From Haemonchus contortus (Eukaryota > Nematoda > Chromadorea > Rhabditida > Trichostrongylidae), in NCBI GenBank assembly GCA_000469685.2, contig LS997566.1, positions 39,305,920 to 39,369,919 of the forward strand: a stretch of DNA of 64,000 bases. Reading direction: 5' to 3'. The notes under the pieces were generated by a model that worked only from the letters and a program-made list of their open reading frames with translations, ran no database searches and was not told where the DNA came from. Both the position numbers and the translations under genes were made by a program. Shown piece after piece: positions 14,101-23,714 of this stretch. The first letter of the stretch is position 1. Each line of letters opens with the position of its first letter.

Positions 14101-15410
14101 TTCATTATCAACGATCAGAGATCAAGGCGCATGAAGAAGGAAAAAAGTGGGCAGTAATAGTAAATGATTAGAGAATTCTGACTCACAGGTTGCGCGCTGC
14201 AATCATCAATCGCATTTGTGCGACACGCAGCTTCTACGGCTAGACGGGATTCTCGAGGAAAGTTCACACCCAGGGCACGCACGTGGGCACCCACAAGTCT
14301 ACTATCAGTGATTGGACAACACCGGATTCGTAAGATCATGAAAACAGTATTCACTGGTCAACAGTTGCTTGAACCTCATCGCTGCAGGAGGTACTAGACT
14401 TCGAAAGGAGGCACTCTACTGAGCATCGTCTCATACATAGTTGTGCCGGGCATGAGGGACCCATCCACCATGAGTTGCCAAACGCAGACCAGTCAGTCAC
14501 AGCTGCCGCTTACTCCTTTGAACTCCAGCATTTGGTCAATGCGGTAAGAGAAAAAAAGTCCAAAACCCCAACTCAAAACGACAAAACACGTCGAAATTTA
14601 GCATTACACACCATTGAAATTAATAGGCCTTGCTTGGTTCTAGGTTACACTTGAGCTGTACCTTGGAACGTTACACTTTTCGATTACCGTGTGCTCCACC
14701 TTCTCAAGCAATCCTTTGTGCGAAAAAATTTCGTAGCTTGATATGATCTGAAGTAGACAGTTGATGATTTCGTTGATTCACAGCCTCTTGACTTCTCGAC
14801 AAAAGCATCAGTGATTTGCTCAAATGATAAAAGAAAACTATTGATCTCTCCAATGACTACGTTTCCAAAATACGATTGATAAGGAAAATTCGATTGATAC
14901 GGAAAATTCTAGACATAAACCCAAAATGATTTCTGTCTTGTCGCAGAACATTCTTGCCAGACTATTATTTGTGAGTCTCACTGAACCAAAATTAACAAGT
15001 AGTAGCTGAAGAGATGAAATATAAGAAGTTGACTCTTTTCCTGTTTTCTTTGCCATTAATGTTTACATATTGAACCAGTTAGAAAAGAAGCAGGCTTGTT
15101 TTGCAAACCTGAGACGCAACGATGAGACTCTCTTCAATGCGACTAGAGGCACATCACCGAAGCAGATTCAGGCAGGCCAAGATTTTTCGTTTCGGTTCAG
15201 GATTCACATGGTAAAAACACATCTGAACTTCAAATCGTCTGTCCATCCTGCTTGGAACTCTGCGGTCCTCAATTCTGTTCAACAGAAAAATTTGAAATGG
15301 AGTCAATCGGTGATGAACAAAGAACTGTCTTCAAATCCGTCAAGAATTTCAAGTTTGGGACTCAAGTCATGCTAGTATCACTGTTAATGTTATTCGTAGG
15401 TGATTGGTAA
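2136..15410 (+). CDS. Leishmanolysin-like (M8) zinc metalloprotease, copy 1, 5' incomplete
   Basis: Peptidase of family M8, expected to cleave proteins outside the cell or at the cell surface. Exons: 2136-2244, 2979-3033, 3686-3794, 4995-5156, 5346-5421, 5544-5693, 6358-6455, 6534-6659, 8453-8633, 8852-8929, 9658-9759, 13607-13699, 15201-15410. All junctions are GT-AG and phases agree throughout, giving 515 codons plus stop. Visible motifs: the Cys-rich segment CDGQCEKRC; RPIAGNLNICP before the zinc site; HEIIH at 5083-5097 (two zinc ligands and catalytic Glu); HFNCSTLEGAELENQ; HWEKR with the third zinc ligand at 5670; LALLEDSGWY; FCPYY; and terminal VCPSCLELC. The protein ends in a hydrophobic stretch, VMLVSLLMLF, then VGDW, which suggests membrane or GPI attachment. 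The propeptide exons seen in copy 2 are missing here. They may lie left of the window beyond the TG array, or be lost. No internal stop or frameshift is seen. Confidence 0.88.
7012..8079 (-). mobile_element. Degenerate Tc1-like transposon inside an intron
   Basis: Terminal inverted repeats begin TAAGTGCGTTTC at both ends (7012 and, reversed, 8079) and continue to GTGCACNCCT, with TA at each outer edge as expected for Tc1/mariner target duplication. Minus-strand remnants of transposase are clear: a helix-turn-helix start near 7819 (RGSLLSSERAQILAL), then, after frame breaks, a block with FSDEKMFNLDGSDG near 7300. The element is about 1.07 kb and sits in the intron 6660-8452 of protease copy 1, antisense to it. 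The equivalent intron of copy 2 lacks it. Confidence 0.85.
10676..11401 (-). mobile_element. Internally deleted mariner-like element with long TIRs
   Basis: Inverted repeats of about 100-110 bases flank the element. The left arm starts GGTAGAGTCATAAGTCCTCG at 10678. The right arm, reversed, is nearly the same apart from small differences. TA borders both ends (10676-10677 and 11400-11401). The minus-strand interior keeps fragments of a mariner N-terminal domain: IHKWHTKFTSDD, and then in another frame KSIGKVRKLGRWVPHAL. The catalytic half is gone. It lies in the intron 9760-13606 of protease copy 1. At the matching place, near 41730, copy 2 has a single TA and no element. Confidence 0.8.
11770..12478. 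mobile_element. MITE-like element with ~60 bp inverted ends
   Basis: The left end (11770-11829) and the reversed right end (12419-12478) align over about 60 bases, including the shared blocks CATGGAGAGG.AGTGCCA and CAGTTGCCCGCAACC. The interior has no convincing protein. The left end has a counterpart in copy 2 near 42080-42125, but the right end does not, so either copy 2 lost it or only part of this unit was present at duplication. A perfect palindrome lies near the centre. Confidence 0.6.
11994..12076. repeat. Perfect 37-bp palindrome with 9-nt loop
   Basis: Arm 11994-12030 and arm 12040-12076 are exact reverse complements, separated by the 9 bases CCAACGAGA. The corresponding site in the duplicate (about 42660-42710) carries only one diverged arm and no inverted copy. 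The second arm therefore arose after duplication, probably through template switching. Confidence 0.9.
13792..14967. mobile_element. Ancient mariner-like relic in intron (copy 1)
   Basis: The left border TTAGGTTGGCAAGAAGTTCT at 13791 resembles a mariner terminal repeat. Its reversed counterpart sits at about 14939-14967 (GTCGCAGAACATTCTTGCCA). The same pair frames about 0.83 kb at 43629-44457 in the duplicate, so the insertion predates the duplication. No clear transposase remains. A 60-codon open stretch after the left border is part of the relic and not a protease exon. Confidence 0.5.
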
Positions 15411-17754
15411 ATAAACTTAATCTAAGCAAAATCCAACTAATCATCTATCCTATTTTTGTAGTTCTACACAGAAAAAAAGGCTGGAAAAATCTGCATCGGG
15501 TAGTTATGACCCGTCTTGTAACACCCACTCTTTTGTGTTTTGTTTGACAATATGTGGAGCGATAGCAAAAAAAGTGAACTTAGTACTCCCATTGTTTTCA
15601 TATCATTTCCACTTGTATTTAATTGATAAAATAAATTCAAATGTATTCTTCCGGTAAACGACTTCATAATAACAAATGTGCATACATATCTTCTGCGGCT
15701 TTTCAATTAGTAAACGGAACGACGTCGCACTTTCATCGCATTTCTCAACTGCTACGGTGACACCACTTGTGGAGGTGTGCACCCTATAATCCCAACTCCA
15801 GCTTCGATATGTTCGGGACTTTACAGGCTTTGAATAGGATTTTAAAACATTTTTACATCACAAAACTTGAACCCATGTACAATTTTGCTGCCATGTGTGT
15901 GTGTCTATTGTGCATTCTTTGTCTACGAGCATGACATTATTAGTCATGAACAGTGCTTTTGCATTACTTGCTTGCTTCACTGGGCCATGTTGAGAGTAAA
16001 CACTGGTAAACAGGGTTCGCAAAAATTCGCCTCCGAACCCGTTCACTAATGACCTTCCAAAATGCGAACAGCCGTCGAACAAGGCCGAAATTATTAGCGA
16101 GTACGCTGCCTGACAGCTCCTCGAGCTTGTGACTCAAAAGAGATGCAGATAACAGTGCTCAGAACCCACAGCTCACAATACTCTATGCACTTCAGAAGAC
16201 CGATGAGGCCGCTATTACCGGCCGACCTTCTAGTTAAAGGTGTGTTCTGTAGGTATACATTGATACACCAATTCTGAGCTTTACCTGCATAACATAACGG
16301 CCTACATCGCTTTCCCTCCTTTCCATTACAAAGTCGTAATGTCGGTTGACACTCTAGTCCTGTTTTTTGAGCATCCAACTCACTTTTGATCACAAAATAT
16401 TTCTGAAAGAAGGTCTCCCTATTTAGTGGGCTTTACAAGTTCGACATGGCAGCCTGCACTTAGTGCTCCTTCCTACAAAAACTACATCTGGTGTCCATCT
16501 TCTCTGTCATTTGTCCGTCATCTGCTGTTAGATTGAAATTCGGCGTTAGCCCCCACCTCGAGGCGAGCAAAAGGTAGAGGCTGCGCAATTCATACCCATG
16601 CTGAAACATCGAACAACTAGCCGTAAGTATTCGCGACATCGTGAGGGGATTCCAGGCATTTTTGTCTGGAAATAGCGAGCTCTTTAAAAAGTTGGAACAG
16701 CTGCAATCTCGTCGAATACCCATTCCATGCCATTTATGCCACGGTGATCTCGTACAATCCCTAATTTCTGAGGGCCCTTGCATATCACGAATTCTACCAA
16801 CTTTTTTCGCTTTCTTCATTTTTTTCACCAGCGCGACTCTAAACTTAAATAGGTCACCTAAAAATTGTCGACATTTGTACCTTCACCAATAACCACCTAC
16901 TAGGAATCTGCTCATTTCCATTATAGTGTCTGCTCGCGCCCCAACACTTCTGCCGCATAGCAACCTCGTTAGTCAACCAAAGCCTTGAATGACACTTATT
17001 AGTAACCAGTCGGGCCGCCCGGCTAATGCCGGGCTTCCCTCCTTCTTATGGTGTCGCCCGGCTTCGCCGGGCGCTCCGCCCTCTTGCAAGAAATTTGCTA
17101 TGCGTAAATAAAACTTCGGATTCTCCTTCGTCTTCAAAAGCTCTGCACCCTCAGTCTTAGCTCCGAATTGGGTCGATTTTTCTGTGTTATAATTGATTAT
17201 ATACTAATTAGAAGTCTTAATTCATTGCTCTTCATCTCGAAGTTGTGTCACATTGATGGCTCAACTTAATGACAACCAATGTTTTGAATGGTACCCAGAA
17301 ATGGATAATATCGTTATCGATGGAACATTTTCCCCACGGATTTTTCATTAACTAGGAATTCCTAATCATTAGCGGCCAGATGAGTTTAGTCACAAATGAT
17401 ATGTCACAAAATAAAAAGGAATCGTGGTATTTCATTGTGTCACAAAGCTTACTGCTAACGGTTGTAGTGTAATAGTAAGAAGTGAACAAAATTCTCATTT
17501 CGTTGTGGAGGAATGTCTTGAATCGGTCGTTATTACTGCATTCCAACGTATTATTGAATGTATCATTTTGAAGAGTCAATGTTTGATCATGAGTCCCCTT
17601 TCGCTCTCTGAGGCCCCTTACCATTTCTTATCAGTTGTTATCAGTTCCTGTCATAAAGTACCTACGACCACGGCACATCTCACATTGCCGTCATTTAAAA
17701 GGTTCCACTGTTGACAACGAAGGGGATTGCAACGCTTGCTCGCTTGTTATTATT
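15411..17754. other. Non-coding spacer, partly shared with copy 2
   Basis: No gene is supported here. The stretch 15850-16400 aligns with 49020-49400, and parts of 16460-16960 align weakly with 49500-50080, so this is duplicated spacer. A possible poly(A) signal, AATAAA, overlaps the stop codon of the protease at 15410-15415. Open frames in both strands are short and differ between the two copies, which argues against coding. Confidence 0.6.
17017..17073. repeat. Pair of GC-rich perfect stem-loops
   Basis: Two hairpins share the same 7-bp stem, GCCCGGC/GCCGGGC. One is 17017-17034 with loop TAAT. The other is 17056-17072 with loop TTC, plus one more closing C-G pair. A third copy of the stem, with loop GTCA, is at 47603-47620. 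The surroundings are AT-richer, so these stand out strongly in composition. Function unknown. Confidence 0.75.
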
Positions 17755-18190
17755 GAGTTATGAATTTGCGACCTAAAATTTATATCGCGCACGCCCTGCC
17801 CCCTGTGGGTGGAGTCTTGTCCTACCACCTGCCTTGAGTGTTTCCATTCTGCCTCCTGTACTCCTGCCTAATTTGAGCTTTCTAGGTCCACTGGAACAGG
17901 AGTTATGAATTTTGCGACCTAAAATTTATATCGCGCACGCCCTGCCCCCTGTGGGTGGAGTCTTGTCCTACCACCTGCCTTGAGTGTTTCCATTCTGCCT
18001 CCTGTACTCCTGCCTAATTTGAGCTTTCTAGGCCCACTGGAACAGGAGTTACGAATTGCGACCTAAAATTTCTATCGCGCACGCCGCGCCCCCTGTGAAC
18101 GGAGTCTGGTCCTGCCACTTACCATAGGTGCTCCCATCCTGCCCCCTTGAACCTACCAAGTCTGAGCATTCCATTTCCATGGGAACAGGA
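17755..18190 (-). repeat. Three tandem ~145-bp monomers
   Basis: Monomers start at 17755, 17900 and 18046, each beginning with GAGTTAYGAATT. The first two are almost identical and the third is diverged. A fourth start motif at 18189 runs directly into a CA-rich stretch (18207-18262). On the minus strand the order is therefore TG array, then monomers, the same arrangement as at 1-2 kb and near 45.9 kb. Confidence 0.85.
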
Positions 18191-18262
18191 GTTATGAATT
18201 TCCGGTCAAACACACACACACCGACACATACACAAACAAACACACCGACACACCAACAGACA

Positions 18263-19000
18263 CACTTAGCGAATTATATAAAGTAGGATGTTGGAAAACG
18301 ATGATGGCATCGAAATCGAGAATCCAATTCACAGTCTGTCTCTTCGTGACGAATACGTAACATTGACCAAGCTTTGACGATATTGATGATGAAATTTTGA
18401 TGTCGGATGGACAGACAGACAAACAAGCATAGATATTAGATAGATCGACCAACAAACCGTCAAACCAGTTTTCCACTTTGGTGATATGGTGATATAAGTG
18501 GTATTCGGAAATAAATATTTATTCAGTGAACCTGGGTAGAATGCTTGCGTTTCTACGGAAAACTACGTGAAAAAAGGTGCTGTGTTTCATCGAGGAGTGA
18601 CTTCACTGTGAATTTTAAAGTGTTCATGTGATAGGCGCTTACAGGCTGGAGTGAGATAGTCTCCCCAAACAAGCTTTTTAGTGACTTTACACAATAAAAT
18701 TGAATATTGCAAGGGTGCACCGTAAAATGGACAGTAGTTCAAAAGACTGAGGAAATGAATGGAGGGCTAGAGCTTTAATTCACAGAATGGGAAGACCATT
18801 AGGGGATCCCACTCTGGCAGCTATGGCCCAGTGTGTGACATTCTTAACCAGTTCATCTGTGGACAAGGTGGCTACTTTTAGTCCCAATGGGGAGTTCAGG
18901 AATCCGTTTTCCAACAACCTGACCTGAGCCTTTTGACGCCGGCATGAGTGAGCTGCATGAGCTCGTTTCAAATGCGTTGTTTCGATATTTATTTACTTGT
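18263..19000. other. Duplicated spacer, no gene seen
   Basis: This region aligns with about 50130-50790. Examples are the shared block near 18470-18600 with GTAGAATGCTT and GGTGCTGTGTTTCAT, and the block near 18850-18930 with GGTGGCT.CTTTTAG. Reading frames are not conserved between the copies. It belongs to the segmental duplication and contains no gene I can support. Confidence 0.6.
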
Positions 19001-21802
19001 TTAACACACCAAAGGATGTGCCAGACAACACAAAAGCAGAAACTGAAAAGCGATGGTCCTCCAAAAATAACTAGAAAAAACGAAAAACATAAACCTGAGA
19101 ATGATCGAAGATAAAGCCAGAGTTGGAAAGTGATACACGCCTTACTAGAATAACGGGGGTAACTGCGAGAGAGAGAAGGAAGCAAGAAGCTCGCATAGCA
19201 TCCGTGGAATGATGCTGGAACCTCTCTCATATGTACAGAAAAGCTTTTTTCACGTGAAAAAGGCGCGTCTTTTATGTTATACTGGCCCAAGGCCCAACAT
19301 GCATAGAAAGGCAACAGTACTAGGGCTTGCGATATGGGGCCGTAAGGTATGCTCTCCTGTTCGGGGCTGGGACGCCCCAATTCGGGTTTCCCCGAGAATG
19401 GCGTCCCCGGAAGCAGCCGTAAGGTATGCTCGCGGGGCGTCCAAGAAGAGTCAGACATACAGAGCGGCGATGGCGCTTAAACGTTGGCATGTTGCCAAAT
19501 CTTGTATTTCGGCTTGAAAAGCTCCCAAAATCAAGATTTAAATCTAGGATAACATAATATCTAGGAGTAAAACATCCTGGGGGTCTCATCAAGTGGCTGT
19601 CGTCACTACCCAACCCCCCCCCCCCAAACTGCCTACACTCCCCCTGCCGCACAGGTTTCTTGATGTACGGGACCCCTTGAACCAGGGGAGGTGCAGGCAG
19701 TCTAGGGGGGGGGGGGGTTAGGGCAACCACGTGATGTTGCATTACAATGCCCCCCCCCCCTTACCGGATGAAACCCTACCCTGGTAGCCCGGGCAAAACA
19801 ATCTCTAGAAGTTTTTCAACCTCCTCTACTGCGTTACCTTAGCGTCGCCTTTTTTGCGCATCTAGTCGCTTAGGTTGACGGACTACTTGAACTCTGCCTT
19901 TCAATTGCTTCATTCCACGCTCTCGCCTGCGCTCTCTCGCATTGTCGGCGGCTGATGACCACTGTGATTCACATATTCAAACTATTGCCTCAGTGTAACT
20001 CCACCTGAGACTCCCTCCTCAGGCTTAGGGCTCCCACCTTCCTCCTTGCGATTTTAAGGCGCGCCAGGTGCCGTTTTCTGTAATCGTCTGCGCCGTCCGC
20101 CATTGGCGACAGGGTGAATGGCTTACTCACCAGGAGCCGTTCACTGTCAGAGGGCTTGGGTCTGGGAACTTCTCCCCTAACACAGCGTCGCACACGCCGC
20201 ACCCGCCGCCTATCGCAGGATTGCGATGGAAGATTGGAGCGCGCAGATTGTGAGGTGGGGAGTCCTTTAAACGTTTGTATTGGCCGGCCGCTCTCTTCAG
20301 TTCCAATGCGATCCTGATCGTCGTTTATATATTGTAGGAGGAGTCATTTCAATTAATCAGATTTAATAAACATGAAAACTAAAAAGAAACAGAAGAAAAA
20401 ACGATAAAATCCAATGAAAAAGCAAGCCAGTCAAGGAAAAATGTCGCGTCCTATCGATTGGCGGGAGGCGGGGTGAGTACGGTAATGGCAGTGACATTTG
20501 CCGCATGCCGCAAGGGAGAGTGCCGCGATAGGGGAGAAGTTCCGTTACCCCGAGGGCTTAGTCCTAATTGGCTGATGTCAGACTCTGCGATTGGACCGGT
20601 TTGGGCAAGATGGGAGTAATGTGAATCGCACGACCATCGCCGCTCACATCCGAACCGCGCAGTGCGAGCGGCAGGCGATTTACGACTGATGGCGCCGAGT
20701 TGTCGGTGGTCGGCGTGGTAAATCTCCCGCCGCTCGCACCGCCACCGCGAGGTCTGACCAGCCATTCGATCAATTAGTGCAAGGGCGCAGACGAACAGTA
20801 CGAATGTCAAAAACGAATGTCATAATTGTAATCAGGCCCCAAATAACACCTGCACAAGTTTACAGCGAATTTGGTGAGAAGCAGTCGTAGCGCCACCTGG
20901 CAAGCGCCAACAATGGATGTCATATTCGTGATCAGGGCCCTAGATAATCCTCATAGTGAGATTTTTAGCGAAAATTGACCCATCTCCCCCCTACTGGAGT
21001 TGTAATAATGCAATAGTGCCAAAAAACGTTCTGAAAAAGAACATCGACGTTCTACAACTGGCCTACCAAGCGACATCAACGACAGCAATACCACGGATAA
21101 AATTCATGGTTGAGCATAATATAATATCGCGTGAGAACAATAAGTACAAATGAAACCGTTTAAAGGCACCGTTCACGACAATTTTGGGTAATCCAGATTA
21201 TGATGAAAAATGGAAGACAAGATCGAAACTAGGGGGACTGAGGTGAAGAAGAGAGACTGCGTGCATCGGTGTTCCCAAAGTGAGGGGGGCTGGACGAGAA
21301 TGAGACAAGAAAAATGAAGAAAGGTGGGGCGGCCGGACGAGCTAAACAGTGCGTTTCACTGCGCGCGTGTGGGTCCTGGTGCATAACAGACAATGGTAAG
21401 CAAAAATTCATCCACTTATAAGCATAAATAAACAAAAAAACCCTAGTAACAGCAAAAGTTGCTCACCTTCTTCAGCCTCAAGGAGTAGGAAATCAAATAA
21501 GGGATCGCGGCAGCAAAAAAAAAAAACAGTGGGAAAAAGAATCGGAGAAAAACATTGCCTCATCACTCGGCGATTAGCTGATTGTGTGTGGGTCCTAGAA
21601 CGAATACTAGCAATCTGTATTGTCTCGACACTCGTCTAAGGTGACACCGATCGAGGGGCGGGAAAGCGAACTACGGCAACAACTGAGCTTCCACTATGCC
21701 CTAAACGCCGAGATTGTGGGAGCGAGAGGTTCCCTTCTACCACTCATGGGGGGTGCTGAGTATTCCTGAAGGAACAACTCAGTAACCTTTTTATCGTGAG
21801 CG
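19001..21802. other. Repeat-rich spacer with C/G-tract foldback
   Basis: No gene is supported. Near 19600-19725, runs of 12 or more C and G lie in inverted orientation with CTGCCTACACTCC and its near-complement GGTGCAGGCAG, forming a foldback. Near 19330-19440 a GC-rich segment repeats CGTAAGGTATGCTC. The stretch 20160-20560 is similar to 34920-35310, listed separately. The rest shows only short unrelated open frames. Confidence 0.55.
20160..20560. repeat. Dispersed repeat, copy A
   Basis: Shares several blocks in the same order with 34920-35310: GCGATGGAAGATTGGAGCGC, a GAGTCCTT block, GTTCCAATGCG, an A-rich stretch with AATAAACAT.AAAAC, then GGCGGGAGGCGG and TTGCCGCATGCCGCAA. Both copies lie outside coding sequence. 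It could be an old transposon; no protein is recognisable. Confidence 0.6.
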
Positions 21803-22325
21803 GTGCTTTTGAAGTGACAAATGAGACGGGCAAGAAACAGGCGATGAAAATCTAGTGCTCTAGCAATGCCATGTTCAAGTAGGAGATTTTCCCTTTCAAT
21901 GGCAAGGTCTGCATGTACTGTAGAGGGTAATGATACAAAAAGAACCCTTCAGCGAGAATTCTCTCTTCTTAAAGATTTGCGCTATAACGGGGTATGGGTA
22001 TCGAAGGGTGGGAACTCTACGTCACATATGTGTTCACAGGAGGTTCCTTATAACGATTTTCGTCCTCAGGGTGAATCCAGCTTTCACCATGCTGGAGATG
22101 GACAAGACACTCGACGTTGTTATGAGTAGAGAAGGCGGTCCGATGAATTCAGAGAAGATAGTCATCCTAAACACACCGGTCAGGACTCATCAGTAGACCC
22201 CTGGCTCCCTTTTGGGCTGCCAATTTCGTTTTGAGTATGATGGAATCAATGCACAGAAAGTCTATGCAGACAAGGACAAAGACAATCCAACCACCAAAGT
22301 TGTTCCACTAGTAGCAAAAACCTGA
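21803..22325 (+). pseudogene. MSP-domain (sperm-specific family) pseudogene
   Basis: Only the 3' part of a gene like the one at 51697-54467 is present. Exon remnants at 21803-21878, 22070-22178 and 22236-22325 give EVTNETGKKQAMKI, VNPAFTMLEMDKTLDVVMSR and YDGINAQKVYADKDK, ending VVPLVAKT and stop. Defects: an in-frame TAG at 21853 where the paralogue has Lys, loss of a good acceptor before the first remnant, and TTTTGAG in place of TTTTCAG before the last. No membrane, KE-rich or early MSP exons are found upstream. It is closer to the 51.7-kb gene than to its neighbour at 23.7 kb, judging from YDG.NAQK.YADKDK and the 3' flank. Confidence 0.85.
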
Positions 22326-23714
22326 GCAATGGAGGAAATGAATCATTTACAGACATAAATTGAAGTTGATCAGAGAACCAACTTGTTCGAACTTCCGATC
22401 TCCTCACCAGGAGACCATAGATGAATACGGGAAGATTCAATACTCCATGTTATAATAGAAGGAATCTCTTGTTCATGCAACAGGCCTTGTCTAAATTCCT
22501 CTCGAATACATGAACCGCTGTAGACTTTAGTAAGAATACTGAAAGCTACACTTCTGATCGGCGAGTATTATCATGACGGTATTATGTCGTACCTTCAGAA
22601 AGTATTAGTCTTATCAGGCAGTGTACTTTCATTTCTACGAATACCTACGCGAAACAAGGTACTGTTTTAACGGTGAGTCAGCTCTCTTTCGACGATGGAC
22701 AATTGACGGACAGCCAGAAAAGTCATCAGAATGGACCCGGACTAGACAAAAGAGTAAATTTTGCCCCAACAGCCCTTCAAGAAAACACATGAGTAGGATG
22801 AATGCATAACTAAAGGCAAAGCATCCGTGTTCAGAGCCAACGACTGAAGCTCTCGCACGAGGCCGTTCTCTGACAGCCTGAAGTATCGGTACGTGGCAAC
22901 GACATTTTCTCCTGGGAATAGGATGAAAATGTAATTAGGGGGCGCGGGGAGGGGAGGGGGGAGAACGTCCGTTGCGCGTGTGCGTCGAAGGTAGGTCACC
23001 CCGCCCACTTCGCGCGCGGCGCATCACACTGAGGTCTCGAGATGAGATTACAGTACTACCAAGTGTCATTGGAGCAAATGATTTGCATTTGTCTGTGTTA
23101 TCTTCTTCTTGAACTGACTGCCGTGGACCAAACGCAAAGCGTATGCCCCAGTGACAATTGCGACATCTGCCAAATATCGCGGGCCGACCGCCGCGTGCGT
23201 CGACGGACATGCGCAACGAAGGTCACCCGGGGGAGGGGGCACCCATCCGAAGGTCAGTGTATCAAGAAATGAACTCAGTGAAACGCGTTATTCCGTGTTA
23301 TATCACGGACATGCCGGTTTTTGATTGAGGGCTTTCGTAGGGAGGAGCACTGCGGTGGGCAAGTTTTCTTTCTTTTTTTTCTGCAGAAGTTAATCATACC
23401 ACAGCCACCCAGGTGCTCCCATTCAACCTAGGCTTATTTGGGAAACTAAATTTCCTTAGCTGAAACCACATGAAAGAGCTAAGGTGGTCGGTTCCCATCA
23501 TCCCTGAGTTTAATTCTTGATATATCTTGATATACTGACCTTTGGATGGGTGCCCCCCCCCCCCCCCCACTACATTTTCACCGAGAATAGTAACGGGTTG
23601 TTTCCAACACCCACATAAGAATCTTGAACAGCATTTTAGGGTATTTCTTCTGAACGATACCGTGTTACAGGTTCCGCGCATAGAGGAAATACGCTTTGCC
23701 ATTTGATACATAGG
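22326..23714. other. Spacer with short foldback
   Basis: No gene is supported before the start codon at 23715. A foldback is visible: the arm at about 23235-23267 (GGGGGCACCCATCC.AAGGTC) is inverted at about 23526-23557. The last 150 bases before 23715 align with the upstream region of the paralogous gene at 51697 and are treated as its 5' flank. Confidence 0.55.
23669..23670 (+). promoter_or_regulatory. Possible trans-splice acceptor of TM-KE-MSP gene 1
   Basis: GTGTTACAG followed by GTTCCGCGCATAGAGGAAAT ends 44 bases before the ATG. The paralogue at 51657 has the same arrangement, TATTACAG then GTTTCGCATAGAAGAAAT. Conservation of an acceptor-like AG with no upstream coding exon suits spliced-leader addition, which is common in nematodes. 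Not proven. Confidence 0.4.

Noticed and set aside
17755..18262. CRISPR-like appearance of regularly spaced repeats
   Set aside because: The units are directly adjacent monomers of about 145 bp without unique spacers, in a eukaryotic setting. This is a minisatellite.
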